Source: Sinobaca qinghaiensis (GTDB lineage Bacteria; Bacillota; Bacilli; Bacillales; Marinococcaceae). Taken from it: a stretch of 64,000 nt of DNA. The notes under the pieces are model-generated. The model was not told the origin of the DNA and did not search any database. It worked only from the letters and a program-made list of their open reading frames with translations. The position numbers were made by a program, and so were the translations under genes. How positions within the stretch are numbered: the stretch's first letter is position 1; each line of letters begins with the position of its first letter. The stretch spans positions 124,001 through 188,000 of the forward strand of contig NZ_RAPK01000009.1 in assembly GCF_003610495.1 (NCBI RefSeq). The letters run 5' to 3'. This document shows positions 53,514 through 62,461 of this stretch, piece by piece.

Positions 53514-54326
53514 TCAGGAAGAGAAGCTGGCATGGGCTTCATCCACTATTTGAGGTAATGCATCTTTTGACAATTCACTTTCCGGATGACTTCCCTTTTG
53601 AAGATAAAGAAGAAATTCAATGTTTCCTTCTCCTCCTGTAATAGGAGAGTAGCTGACATTCCTGCAGGTAAATCCGGCTGCAGCTGCCATCGATGTTGTA
53701 TTCTCGAGTACTTCAAGATGAACGGCAGGATCACGGACGATACCTTTTTTACCCACTTTTGTGCGTCCGGCTTCAAACTGGGGCTTAACAAGAAGCATCG
53801 CTTCTCCGTTCTCTGCGAGAATGGAATATAAAGGCGGAACAATCCACTTCAAAGAAATAAAAGACACATCCGCCACGGCAATATCAGGCGTGCCTTTTTT
53901 GAAATCATCTTTTACTGCATAACGAAAATTCATCCGTTCCATTACTTCTACTTTTTCATGATTGCGCAGGCTCCACGCCAGCTGGTTATAGCCGACATCA
54001 CAGGAATATACAAAATCAGCTCCGTGCTGAATTGCACAGTCCGTAAATCCGCCTGTTGAAGCACCAATATCAAGGACTTTTTTTTCTTTAAAGTCAAGAT
54101 GAAAGGACTTAATGGCTTTTTCAAGCTTAAGTCCTCCCCGGCTTACATATGGCATGGTGTCTCCTTTAACTCGTAAAGGAGCCTCCACGTCAACTCTGGC
54201 ACCTGGTTTATCCACCCGTTCGTCTTTCACAAAAACGAGTCCGGCCATTATTGATCTTTTAGCTTTTTCTCTTGTTTCAAAAAAGCCTTTGTTGACTAAA
54301 AGTACATCAATTCGTTCTTTTTTCAT
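53514..54326 (-). CDS. TlyA-family rRNA methyltransferase (YqxC)
   Basis: This family 2'-O-methylates rRNA and in some species acts as a haemolysin. The 270-residue protein has an S4 RNA-binding domain at the N-terminus (RIDVLLVNKGFFETREKAK) and an RrmJ-type methyltransferase domain with LDIGASTGGFTDCAIQ near residue 85 and VADVSFISLKWIVPPL. It starts two bases before the dxs stop codon's neighbour, in the dxs-tlyA-argR-recN order standard for bacilli. Confidence 0.93.
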   Translation of the reverse strand: MKKERIDVLLVNKGFFETREKAKRSIMAGLVFVKDERVDKPGARVDVEAPLRVKGDTMPYVSRGGLKLEKAIKSFHLDFKEKKVLDIGASTGGFTDCAIQHGADFVYSCDVGYNQLAWSLRNHEKVEVMERMNFRYAVKDDFKKGTPDIAVADVSFISLKWIVPPLYSILAENGEAMLLVKPQFEAGRTKVGKKGIVRDPAVHLEVLENTTSMAAAAGFTCRNVSYSPITGGEGNIEFLLYLQKGSHPESELSKDALPQIVDEAHASFSS

Positions 54327-54328
54327 GT

Positions 54329-56215
54329 TCAGGCCCTCTGCCGCTTTGCCGGCACCATGTCTCTAAGTGTTCCCGCTACGTTCTCCGGAGTAAGACCGAT
54401 TTCCTCATACAGTTCCGGTACGCTGCCGTGTTCAATGTAGCGGTCCGGAATGCCCATCCGGTTAATGACCATATCATGCTGGTTTAAATCATGATAATGC
54501 TCAAGCACTGCACTGCCAAAGCTGCCCTGGAGCGCAGCTTCTTCCAGCGTTAGAACCGCTCCTTTTTCTTCATACAGCTCCTGTAGAATATCGGCATCCA
54601 GCGGTTTGGCAGAACGTGCATTGACGATACGCACATCAATGTTTTCTTCCGCAAGAATCGCAGCGGCTTCTTCCGCGATAGGAAGCATCGTGCCAAAGGA
54701 TAGTATCGTTAATTCTTTACCGTCTCTTACAACTTCCCATTTTCCAATATCGATCTTCTTTAATTCATTGTCCATTTCAATACCGTACCCGTTGCCGCGT
54801 GGATAGCGGACAGCGATAGGGCCGTCATGATAAACAGCTGTATACAGCATATGCTGAAGCTCGTTCTCGTCTTTAGGCATTAATATAGTCATATTAGGCA
54901 GGTGGCGGAGGTAGGCAATATCAAAAACCCCCTGGTGTGTTTCTCCGTCAGCTCCTACAAGTCCCGCTCTATCAATCGCAAAGACAACATGAAGATTTTG
55001 ACGGCACACATCGTGGACAAGCTGGTCATATCCTCTTTGAAGGAACGTTGAGTATACGGCAAATACCGGCTTCATGCCCTGAGTTGCCATGCCTGCTGCC
55101 ATAGTAGTAGCGTGCTGCTCGGCAATCCCCACATCAAACATTCTATCAGGAAATTTCTCCGCGAATGAATCCAGCTTTGTTCCGCCCGGCATTGCTGCCG
55201 TAATTGCTACAATATCAGGATCTGCAGCAGCCATTTTCTGGAGCGTGGAGCTGAAGACCCCGCTGTAAGCGGGTGGTCCAGGCTTTTTAACGACTTCTCC
55301 GGAATCAATTTTATACGGTCCGAGACCATGCCACGTGCCTTTTGCATCATTTTCCGCCGGAGCGTAGCCTTTTCCTTTTTTCGTAATCGTATGAACGATT
55401 ACAGGGCCTTTTGTCTGTTTCGCAAAGGCTATATTGGAGCGCAGGTCATCAAGATCATGTCCATCTACCGGCCCTAAATAGGTGAATCCCATTTCTTCAA
55501 AAAACATTCCTGTTGTTACCATAAATTTAAGACTGTCCTTCAGGCGTTCGGCAGTAGCCGCAATCTTTCCGCCAAAAGCAGGAATTCTTTTTAGAATATC
55601 TTCTACATCGTCTTTTGTTTTTTGATAAGTATTTGCTTTTCTCATGCGTCCCAATATACCGTGCAGAGCTCCTACATTGGGTGCAATGGACATCTCATTA
55701 TCATTTAGGATGATTGTCAGGTCCGTCTGCTCATGGCCGATATGATTTAGCGCTTCCAAAGCCATGCCGCCGGTGAGCGCTCCGTCTCCGATTATAGCTG
55801 CTACTTTGCTGTCATTGCCCTTGATCTGGCTGGAAAGAGCCATTCCCATAGCGGCGGATAAGGAAGTGGAGCTATGTCCTGTTTCCCATACATCATGATC
55901 GCTTTCGTTGCGTTTAGGAAAACCGCAGAGGCCTTTATATTTTCTCAATGAATCAAAATCACCGGCACGTCCTGTTAAGATCTTGTGTACGTAGGACTGG
56001 TGGCCGACATCCCAGATAAGTTTATCTTTAGGGGAATCGTACAGCGAATGCAGGATAAGGGTTAATTCCACTACTCCAAGGTTAGGTCCAAGGTGTCCTC
56101 CTGTTACGGACAGCTTGCGGACAAGAAATTCCCTGATATCAATAGCAAGTTCTTTTAGTTCCTGCTGAGTACAGTCTTTTACAAATTCTGGGTTCTTGAT
56201 CGTTTCAAGATTCAT
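54329..56215 (-). CDS. dxs: 1-deoxy-D-xylulose-5-phosphate synthase
   Basis: Dxs condenses pyruvate and glyceraldehyde 3-phosphate, the first step of the MEP isoprenoid pathway. The 628-residue thiamine-dependent enzyme has [23 protein letters not shown], the ThDP motif [15 protein letters not shown] with LNDNEMSI, and the transketolase part with [17 protein letters not shown] and [18 protein letters not shown] 56215 follows GTGAGGGT and suits known starts. It lies downstream of OLE RNA and oapA. Confidence 0.95.
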   Translation of the reverse strand: MNLETIKNPEFVKDCTQQELKELAIDIREFLVRKLSVTGGHLGPNLGVVELTLILHSLYDSPKDKLIWDVGHQSYVHKILTGRAGDFDSLRKYKGLCGFPKRNESDHDVWETGHSSTSLSAAMGMALSSQIKGNDSKVAAIIGDGALTGGMALEALNHIGHEQTDLTIILNDNEMSIAPNVGALHGILGRMRKANTYQKTKDDVEDILKRIPAFGGKIAATAERLKDSLKFMVTTGMFFEEMGFTYLGPVDGHDLDDLRSNIAFAKQTKGPVIVHTITKKGKGYAPAENDAKGTWHGLGPYKIDSGEVVKKPGPPAYSGVFSSTLQKMAAADPDIVAITAAMPGGTKLDSFAEKFPDRMFDVGIAEQHATTMAAGMATQGMKPVFAVYSTFLQRGYDQLVHDVCRQNLHVVFAIDRAGLVGADGETHQGVFDIAYLRHLPNMTILMPKDENELQHMLYTAVYHDGPIAVRYPRGNGYGIEMDNELKKIDIGKWEVVRDGKELTILSFGTMLPIAEEAAAILAEENIDVRIVNARSAKPLDADILQELYEEKGAVLTLEEAALQGSFGSAVLEHYHDLNQHDMVINRMGIPDRYIEHGSVPELYEEIGLTPENVAGTLRDMVPAKRQRA

Positions 56216-56239
56216 TGCTGAACCCTCACTTTCCATCAA

Positions 56240-56833
56240 TTAAGCTTTCTTTTTCTTTTGCTTTTTACTGAAAATCCTGAGCTTGAACTTTGTTTCCATG
56301 ACATAGAAAAATTTACCAACCTGAAAAATAATATTTGTTGAAAATTGAATTGCAAACGTTTTTCCGAGAGCTTTTCCTCCTACAGTAAGTGAAGCAACAA
56401 TAGCCGTAAATACGACATTTAACACCGCCTGCAGGGTGCTGCCGTCCTGGGATCCCAGCACTACAGCAAGTTGAATAACGACTGCTGATGTTGCAGCACC
56501 GCTGACAACACCTGAGATATCACCTATCACATCAGCGCAGAAGTTAGCCACTTTATCTGCATTTCTCGTTATAACCATACTTTGGTAGGCGCCGGGCACC
56601 TTCTTGGCAGCCATCGCGTGAAAAGGTTTTTCTTCCGCAGCGGTTGCCGCCACGCCGACCATATCAAATACAACACCGATAAGTACAATAAATAATACAA
56701 TCAGCATACCAATGGCCCATCCTACTCCCGAAAGCACAGCAGTGGATACAATTGAAAAAATAGCCGCTAACACCAACGTGATAACGGCAATAAAAAGACT
56801 CCAGTTTATCGATTTTTTCCATACAGTTTTCAT
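56240..56833 (-). CDS. oapA: OLE-associated membrane protein OapA
   Basis: OapA binds OLE RNA and holds it at the membrane; in Bacillus halodurans the pair is needed for growth in ethanol, cold and high magnesium. The 197-residue protein has about four membrane helices (near 13-34, 37-60, 105-130 and 137-160), a conserved MVGVAATAAEEKPFHAMAAK loop after the second helix and a basic tail ending in a run of lysines (KKQKKKKA). It resembles the DUF21/CorB membrane domain. Identity rests on its position directly downstream of OLE RNA and upstream of dxs and on the matching size. Confidence 0.88.
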   Translation of the reverse strand: MKTVWKKSINWSLFIAVITLVLAAIFSIVSTAVLSGVGWAIGMLIVLFIVLIGVVFDMVGVAATAAEEKPFHAMAAKKVPGAYQSMVITRNADKVANFCADVIGDISGVVSGAATSAVVIQLAVVLGSQDGSTLQAVLNVVFTAIVASLTVGGKALGKTFAIQFSTNIIFQVGKFFYVMETKFKLRIFSKKQKKKKA

Positions 56834-56889
56834 AATATTATTTATATCACCTAGACAGTATATTCACTTTATTTTTAATTCGTAAACCT

Positions 56890-57507
56890 TATGTAACAAA
56901 ATCGGAGGCCATTCAGGGCGTAAACATTATGGCTTAGGTCCAGTAGGTTTTCCCAACCGGCTGCCCGAACGTCGCCGTTCCGGCGGTTTCCCTTTAAAGC
57001 CCGCTTGATGCCGTCTCCGGACATCAGACTGGATTGCCACTCAGACCACACTGCAATCCACCCTGAATGTTTTTCAAACAGTCTAGGAGTTTTCCTCAGC
57101 AATTCCGTGCCACTTTCTTAGCCTCTTTTGCAGAGCAGGTTTCAGATGTTAAAAAGCAGGTCGTTGGCCGACAAACCTTACTTTCAAAAGAACATCATTC
57201 CCGCTGCTCCACTCAAGGCAGGCTACGCTGCGAGATTGGCTTCCCTTGCCTCTCGTCAGGTCTTACCTTTACCAAGGTCATATAATCTATTATATGACTG
57301 CTTGGAAAAGGCCTCCGCGGTGAAAAGGGTTCACGCCCACATGCCGTTGTGGATCGCCCTTAGCACCTTTACTCCCAGCAATGACCCAAGGCTGGGCGCC
57401 TCGAGCCAAAGCGAAGAACTTCATCGATGTGCCCTTCAGCGGATTTTTAGGCCCGCCCTCGAAAATGGAGAATCGACTAGAATACTGCGCCATCCGATTT
57501 TGATGTA
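56890..57507 (-). ncRNA. ole: OLE RNA (ornate, large, extremophilic)
   Basis: This roughly 615-base stretch between ispA and oapA has no credible coding gene. On the minus strand its two ends pair perfectly over ten bases (CAAAATCGGA at 57493-57502 with TCCGATTTTG at 56897-56906). Inside are GC-rich hairpins, including CCCAGCC/GCTGGG near 57380 and a 22-base AT hairpin at 57281-57302. Size, end pairing and the ispA-OLE-oapA-dxs order match the known OLE RNA of extremophilic Firmicutes, which forms a large membrane-bound RNA-protein complex. A consensus-model search (Rfam OLE family) would settle the limits. Confidence 0.93.
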
Positions 57508-57512
57508 GAAAT

Positions 57513-57542
57513 AGTATATCATGAATAAAAATTATTGTACAA
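57513..57542 (-). promoter_or_regulatory. Promoter of OLE RNA
   Basis: On the minus strand TTGTAC (57537-57542) and TATACT (57513-57518) lie 18 bases apart, and TGATATACT is an extended -10. The expected start is near 57506, a few bases before the closing stem of OLE. So OLE can be made separately from the ispA transcript. Confidence 0.7.
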
Positions 57543-57552
57543 AGCTCCGGAC

Positions 57553-58437
57553 CTATTTTGTACGATGCTGAATATACTCTACGAATTCGGTAAGAATTTC
57601 GCTCTTTCCGTTCAGCTGGCCGGCATATTCTTTCGCTTTTTCAGCATGCCAGCTCAGCTTCTCTTTTGCTCCTTCAAGAGACAAAAGTTTTGGATACGTG
57701 CTTTTATCTTTATTTTCATCGCTTCCTGCCGGCTTACCCATTTCTATTGAATCGCCTTCCACGTCGAGAATATCATCTTTAATTTGAAAGACGAGACCGA
57801 GTTCCCTGCCGAAAGCACGAAGTTTGGAAAGATCTTCTTCAGGCGCCCCTGCCAGAATGCCGCCGGCTATAATGGAAAAACCGAGCAGATCGCCGGTCTT
57901 GCGATGATGTATCGATTCAAGCTCCTGAAGGTTGAGAGTGGATTTTTCCCCCTCCATGTCTGCTACCTGTCCGCCTACCATACCTTCTGCTCCTGCCGCT
58001 CTGGACAGTTCAAGAATGAGCATAACTTTACTATGATCTGACGTATCGGGGAGTTCAGCCAGCAGTTCAAATGCCCTTGTCAGCATAGCATCTCCTGCCA
58101 GAATAGCGTGTGCTTCTCCATAAACTTTATGGTTGGTCAATTTCCCACGCCGGTAATCATCATCATCCATTGCCGGAAGATCATCGTGAATCAGGGAATA
58201 TGTATGAATTAGTTCTACAGCACAGGCTGCCTGTACCACATTGTCCCTGCTCTCCTGGTAGGATTGAAAAGCCGCAAGCAGTAAAAGCGGACGCACTCTC
58301 TTTCCACCTGCTTCGATGGAATAAAGCATGGATTCCTTTAGAGCTGCAGGCATGGACAAATTCTGTACCGTCTGCGGCAGAACCTCATCAATACGCCTCT
58401 TGTTTGCAGATATGAATGATTCAAGCTGCTTATTCAC
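57553..58437 (-). CDS. ispA: Geranyl/farnesyl diphosphate synthase
   Basis: IspA builds farnesyl diphosphate, the precursor of undecaprenol, menaquinone side chains and the C30 carotenoids made by CrtM. The sequence has [12 protein letters not shown], the first aspartate motif [15 protein letters not shown] and the second [14 protein letters not shown] 58437 is taken as start: GGAGAGG is six bases before it and it gives VNKQLESF, equal to known starts. ATG codons at 58443 and 58452 are alternatives. It overlaps the xseB end. Confidence 0.92.
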   Translation of the reverse strand: MNKQLESFISANKRRIDEVLPQTVQNLSMPAALKESMLYSIEAGGKRVRPLLLLAAFQSYQESRDNVVQAACAVELIHTYSLIHDDLPAMDDDDYRRGKLTNHKVYGEAHAILAGDAMLTRAFELLAELPDTSDHSKVMLILELSRAAGAEGMVGGQVADMEGEKSTLNLQELESIHHRKTGDLLGFSIIAGGILAGAPEEDLSKLRAFGRELGLVFQIKDDILDVEGDSIEMGKPAGSDENKDKSTYPKLLSLEGAKEKLSWHAEKAKEYAGQLNGKSEILTEFVEYIQHRTK

Positions 58438-58675
58438 CTGCATCCTCTCCATCTACTGTTAATGGTTTGATTTCTCCGTTTTCTTCTATAATAACGTCCA
58501 TCTGTTTTTCTACTTTTTTAAGCTTGTCGTGACAGAGGGAGGAAAGCTGCATTCCTTCCTGATACATGTGAAGGGCTTTTTCAAGCGGCACATCCCCCTC
58601 TTCCAGCTTGTTTACCGTAGATTCAAGCTGTTTAAGAGCTTCTTCAAAAGAAAGTTCTTTATTTTCACTCATCAT
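58430..58675 (-). CDS. xseB: Exodeoxyribonuclease VII small subunit
   Basis: XseB wraps around XseA to form the single-strand DNA nuclease. The 81-residue protein has the family pattern [27 protein letters not shown] followed by a helical part. It overlaps xseA by several bases; ATG 58675 follows GGAAGGTG, while the longer frame begins inside xseA. Confidence 0.93.
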   Translation of the reverse strand: MMSENKELSFEEALKQLESTVNKLEEGDVPLEKALHMYQEGMQLSSLCHDKLKKVEKQMDVIIEENGEIKPLTVDGEDAGE

Positions 58676-60056
58676 TTTCACCTTCCTTTTTTTCAAAATC
58701 CCACTTACGCTTGGAAACTGTTTCTATTACTTTTGTCTGAACGGTGCCGTCTTTCATCTGCACATCCAGCCTGCTGCCCGGAACCGCCTGCTTCACAGAG
58801 GAAATCAGCTCCCCCTTTTCATCAAATGAAACCTGGTAGCCTCTTTCTAAAATCTGCAGGGGATTAAGCAGGTTCAGTTTTTGGAGAACATGATAGAAAT
58901 CATTTTGTTTATTCTGTAGATACCTGTTTTTTACTTTTTCAAGACGTTCTGCGGTCTGGTAATAATCTTTTCGGCTGGATTCCAGCTTTCTCTGTGGATG
59001 CTGGAGCTCCAGTCTTTTTTTAAGTACCTGAAACGACGATAAACTGCCTTCCAGCAGGAGAAGGCGTCTTTTTTCCAGTCTGTCCATCAGCCTGTCAAGT
59101 TCTTGTTCTTTCTGCTGGAGAAGCTGCATCGGGTAACGAAAGGCATATGCCCCCTGAAGCCTTTTCAGGCGTTCAGCACCGCGCTTTCTATGATTATCCA
59201 TGGCCAGATGCAGACGCTGTTCATAGGAAGTAATCTGCTGAACAACATCAATTAATGAAGGCACAGCTATCTCTGCCGCTGCTGTCGGGGTGGCTGCTCT
59301 CACATCAGCCGCAAAATCTGCAATGGTAAAGTCTGTTTCGTGCCCTACTGCAGAAATAATTGGAATGGAGGCCGCGTGAATGGCCCGGGCTACGATTTCT
59401 TCATTAAAAGCCCAGAGTTCTTCAATTGATCCTCCCCCTCTTCCTGCTATGATTACATCTACTTCCGGATCTGTTTCCGCTTGTTTCAATGCACGTACAA
59501 TCGACGGCGCCGCATCTCTTCCCTGAACCAGCACGGGATAGAGAGTGATACCGGCTGGAGGGTATCTCCGTTTTATTGTTGAAATCACATCCCGTATCGC
59601 AGCACCTGTTGGAGAAGTGATCACGGCTATTTTTTTAGGATAGGCGGGAAGCTTTTTTTTCATACCTTCACGAAAAAGCCCTTCCAGCTCCAGTTTGTTT
59701 TTCAGCTGTTCGTATTTAATGAACAGCTGGCCGATACCATCGGGTTCCATATCATTAACATAAAGCTGGTACTGGCCGAAAGGCTCGTAGACAGAAACGC
59801 GTCCCCTGATCAATACTTTCATTCCATTTTCAGGCTCAAAAGCAAGCGATTTGTTGTTTCCGGCAAACATAACGGCTGATATTTTTGACCGTTCATCTTT
59901 TATAGTGAAATACATATGGCCCCGGCTGTGTTTTTTGAAGTTGGATATTTCCCCTCTCAACCAGACAGCCTGCAGATCAACGTTCTGTTCAATAGTCTGC
60001 TTAATGCGGGATGTCAGCTGAGAAATAGATATCCAGCGGTCCTCCATAGCAGTCAT
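58665..60056 (-). CDS. xseA: Exodeoxyribonuclease VII large subunit
   Basis: XseA is the catalytic subunit. The 463-residue protein has an OB-fold start ([24 protein letters not shown]), the catalytic domain with [35 protein letters not shown] and [28 protein letters not shown], and a C-terminal coiled-coil region. It begins three bases after folD. An ATG at 60047 is another possible start. Confidence 0.95.
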   Translation of the reverse strand: MTAMEDRWISISQLTSRIKQTIEQNVDLQAVWLRGEISNFKKHSRGHMYFTIKDERSKISAVMFAGNNKSLAFEPENGMKVLIRGRVSVYEPFGQYQLYVNDMEPDGIGQLFIKYEQLKNKLELEGLFREGMKKKLPAYPKKIAVITSPTGAAIRDVISTIKRRYPPAGITLYPVLVQGRDAAPSIVRALKQAETDPEVDVIIAGRGGGSIEELWAFNEEIVARAIHAASIPIISAVGHETDFTIADFAADVRAATPTAAAEIAVPSLIDVVQQITSYEQRLHLAMDNHRKRGAERLKRLQGAYAFRYPMQLLQQKEQELDRLMDRLEKRRLLLLEGSLSSFQVLKKRLELQHPQRKLESSRKDYYQTAERLEKVKNRYLQNKQNDFYHVLQKLNLLNPLQILERGYQVSFDEKGELISSVKQAVPGSRLDVQMKDGTVQTKVIETVSKRKWDFEKKEGENDE

Positions 60057-60058
60057 CT

Positions 60059-60922
60059 TTACCGTGCCTGCCTGTTGTATTCACGGACCGCTGATTCAAG
60101 CGTATTGTATAAAAGCATCGTAATAGTCATCGGTCCGACTCCGCCGGGAACGGGCGTAATATAGGAAGCTTTTTCTTTTACGTCGTCAAACAGAACGTCT
60201 CCGCATAATTTGCCGTTCTCTTTTCGATTCATTCCGACATCGATTACGACCGCCCCGTCTTTTATGAAATCTTCGGTTACAAATTCTGGAATGCCAATCG
60301 CTGCGATGACAATATCTGCCTGTCTGGTATAGCTTTTCAGGTCTACCGTTCTGGAGTGGCAGTATGTGACAGTAGCATTTTTATTCAACAGCATCTGTCC
60401 CATCGGCTTTCCGACAATGTTGCTTCTTCCTATTACGACTGCGTGTTTTCCCTCGATAGGAATACCTTTGTACTCAAGCATTTTAATGATACCGTACGGC
60501 GTGCAGGGAAGGAACGCTTCCTGGCCGGTCATCATCCGTCCAATACTGATGGGATGAAAGCCATCTACATCTTTATCCGGATGAATGGCTTCAATAACTT
60601 TCTTTTCATCGATCTGCTTTGGAAGCGGAAGCTGAACGAGGATGCCGTGGATGGCTGTATCCTGATTATATTGCTCTATTACGTTCAGAAGGTCGTTTTC
60701 TGAAATGGTATCAGGCAGTTCATGCAGAACCGAATGAATCCCCGCTTCTTTTGACGCCTTATCTTTTCCTTTAACATAAGACATGGAGGCTGGATTTTCT
60801 CCGACTATAATTACGGCAAGTCCCGGCTCTACTCCTTTTTCTTTCCATTCGGCTACCTGTTCTTTAATGTAGCTTCTTGTAGAAGCGGCTACTTCCTTAC
60901 CGCTGATAAGTTCAGCTGTCAT
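60059..60922 (-). CDS. folD: Methylenetetrahydrofolate dehydrogenase/cyclohydrolase
   Basis: FolD links methylene-, methenyl- and formyl-tetrahydrofolate. The 287-residue protein has the catalytic lysine in MSYVKGKDKASKEAGI, the GILVQLPLP motif, the NADP loop VIGRSNIVGKPMGQML and PVPGGVGPMTITML. ATG 60922 follows AAAGGAGGAGGA and overlaps the nusB end by four bases. Confidence 0.96.
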   Translation of the reverse strand: MTAELISGKEVAASTRSYIKEQVAEWKEKGVEPGLAVIIVGENPASMSYVKGKDKASKEAGIHSVLHELPDTISENDLLNVIEQYNQDTAIHGILVQLPLPKQIDEKKVIEAIHPDKDVDGFHPISIGRMMTGQEAFLPCTPYGIIKMLEYKGIPIEGKHAVVIGRSNIVGKPMGQMLLNKNATVTYCHSRTVDLKSYTRQADIVIAAIGIPEFVTEDFIKDGAVVIDVGMNRKENGKLCGDVLFDDVKEKASYITPVPGGVGPMTITMLLYNTLESAVREYNRQAR

Positions 60923-61332
60923 GACTCCTCCTCCTTTTTTAGTTCGCATTCTTTTAACACGTTTGACAAAACGCCGTTAATAAAGCTTCCTGACTCTTTT
61001 CCCCCGAAAGCTTTTCCAAGCTCAATCGCTTCGTTAACACTTACATGCAGGGGAATATCTTCAACAAACAGCATTTCATACACAGATTCCCGCAGAATAT
61101 TCCGGTCGATATTGCCGACTCTTGTGATGGTCCAGTTATCAAGATGTTCCGTCAGCTGAGCATCGATGCCTTCTTTTTCTTCCAGCGTCCCTTCAATAAC
61201 AGTAGTCAGAAACTCATCCGCTGTTTCATCTTCTTCTAATGTATTTTCCAAAGCACGCTGCCATTCTACTCCTGTCAAATCCACCTGATATAACACCTGT
61301 ACCGCTCTTAATCGTGCTAGCCTTCGATTCAT
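60919..61332 (-). CDS. nusB: Transcription antitermination factor NusB
   Basis: NusB joins NusE and boxA RNA to prevent early termination in rRNA operons. The 137-residue all-helical protein starts MNRRLARLRAVQVLYQVDLTG and contains RNILRESVYEMLF and SVNEAIELGKAFGGKESGSFINGVL. ATG 61332 follows AGAGGGAATGG; nine extra codons upstream lack support. Confidence 0.94.
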   Translation of the reverse strand: MNRRLARLRAVQVLYQVDLTGVEWQRALENTLEEDETADEFLTTVIEGTLEEKEGIDAQLTEHLDNWTITRVGNIDRNILRESVYEMLFVEDIPLHVSVNEAIELGKAFGGKESGSFINGVLSNVLKECELKKEEES

Positions 61333-61473
61333 TACCCATTCCCTCTTCCTGCTTGTCACAGGCTTTTAACTGCCAGCCTGCTGTTTTTACGATAAATAAA
61401 ACCTGGTCCGTACCAGGCTTTGTCTGCAAAAGCGTCCGCTCACCCTGCTTTTTTCTTTTGTTCATCCTAAGAG

Positions 61474-61513
61474 AATAAAAAACTGCTATAACAGGGTGAG
61501 CTGTTATAACAGC
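61474..61513 (-). terminator. Terminator of yqhY
   Basis: CTGTTATAACAG pairs with CTGTTATAGCAG on the minus strand and six T residues follow. The first arm is itself a 12-base palindrome. It stands just after the yqhY stop and before nusB. Confidence 0.88.
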
Positions 61514-61523
61514 CTAACTTTAC

Positions 61524-61928
61524 TTAATTTTGTTTATCTGCTTCTTTAGTTTCTGCATGATCAAGCTGAATAGCAGCTACATGAATGTTAATCGAATCGA
61601 TCGCTACGGAAGTCATTGTTCTCAAAGCCTGATAAATTGCTTTTTGAAGCTCTTTAGCTACTTGAGGCACCGCCACTCCGTACTGCATCGTAACCGACAC
61701 GTCAATTTTCACACCCATTTCGCCAAGATCCACCTTGACCCCTTTGCTTACATTTTTCCTGCCTAGTTTCTCTGCTACGTCCAATGCGAAATTCCCTCTT
61801 AATGAGTGAACTCCGCTGACCTCGGATACAGCAAGCGCGGTTATTACTTCTATTACATCCGGAGCTATTTCAATCCGTCCGAGTTCATTCCACTCTTCTT
61901 TAATATCCAGTACTTTTGCGTCACTCAC
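61524..61928 (-). CDS. Asp23/Gls24 family protein YqhY
   Basis: YqhY modulates acetyl-CoA carboxylase activity in B. subtilis, where its gene follows accBC. The 134-residue protein has the DUF322 pattern IEIAPDVIEVITALAVSEVSGVHSL, then KVDLGEMGVKIDVSVTMQYGVAVPQVAKELQ. It stands before nusB, as usual. In this window the accBC genes are not directly upstream: the 61959-62360 gene and a sodium symporter are there instead. Confidence 0.9.
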   Translation of the reverse strand: MSDAKVLDIKEEWNELGRIEIAPDVIEVITALAVSEVSGVHSLRGNFALDVAEKLGRKNVSKGVKVDLGEMGVKIDVSVTMQYGVAVPQVAKELQKAIYQALRTMTSVAIDSINIHVAAIQLDHAETKEADKQN

Positions 61929-61958
61929 TGCAGGGCCTCCTTTAAAAATAGATCTATT

Positions 61959-62360
61959 TTATTCCGGCTTCTCTGCTTCCGCCCGCTCTTTCTCCTGAGC
62001 TTCCAGCGCTTCTTTTTCAGCCTGTTCTTCCTGCTTTCTTACAAATTCCTCTTTATACTGTCTGAACACAGGAAATTCAGATAGATTATCAGGGATTTTA
62101 TCATTTTCAAGAAGAATAATCTTTACCAGATTTTTGTTTCTGGCCATGTGATACTTTTCTTCATATTCATTTTCCCTGACAAATTTCTTCAGGTTGTCAT
62201 AATCTTCTTCCTGGATGGAAACAGTGTATGATCCGCTGCCTTCGCCGTATTCATGACTGAAGCCGACTTCAAATTCCACAATTTGAATTTGGTCATTCTT
62301 CATATTCCTCGTCTGTTCTAATACTGCTTTTGCACCTTCTGTTAAGTCGTTCCAATCCAT
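61959..62360 (-). CDS. Small Glu-rich protein of unknown function
   Basis: I do not recognise this 133-residue protein. It starts MDWNDLTEGAKAVLEQTR, has a beta-rich middle (QIVEFEVGFSHEYGEGSGSY and TVSIQEEDYDNLKKFV) and ends with an acidic coiled-coil-like tail made of Glu, Ala, Lys and Gln (about 105-133). No membrane helix or signal peptide is visible. It lies 30 bases upstream of yqhY in the same direction. Confidence 0.7.
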   Translation of the reverse strand: MDWNDLTEGAKAVLEQTRNMKNDQIQIVEFEVGFSHEYGEGSGSYTVSIQEEDYDNLKKFVRENEYEEKYHMARNKNLVKIILLENDKIPDNLSEFPVFRQYKEEFVRKQEEQAEKEALEAQEKERAEAEKPE

Positions 62361-62461
62361 TATAATTCCTCACTTCTTATTTATATTGTAAACAGTACGT
62401 TTTTTCACGTGTTGATTATACCACGCAGGTATGTTTTTTTCATCTACTCATCTCCGCTCTT

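Noticed and set aside
57067-57508. Open frames of 60-126 codons inside the OLE region
   Set aside because: They overlap one another on both strands, lack ribosome sites and coincide with paired segments of a structured RNA.
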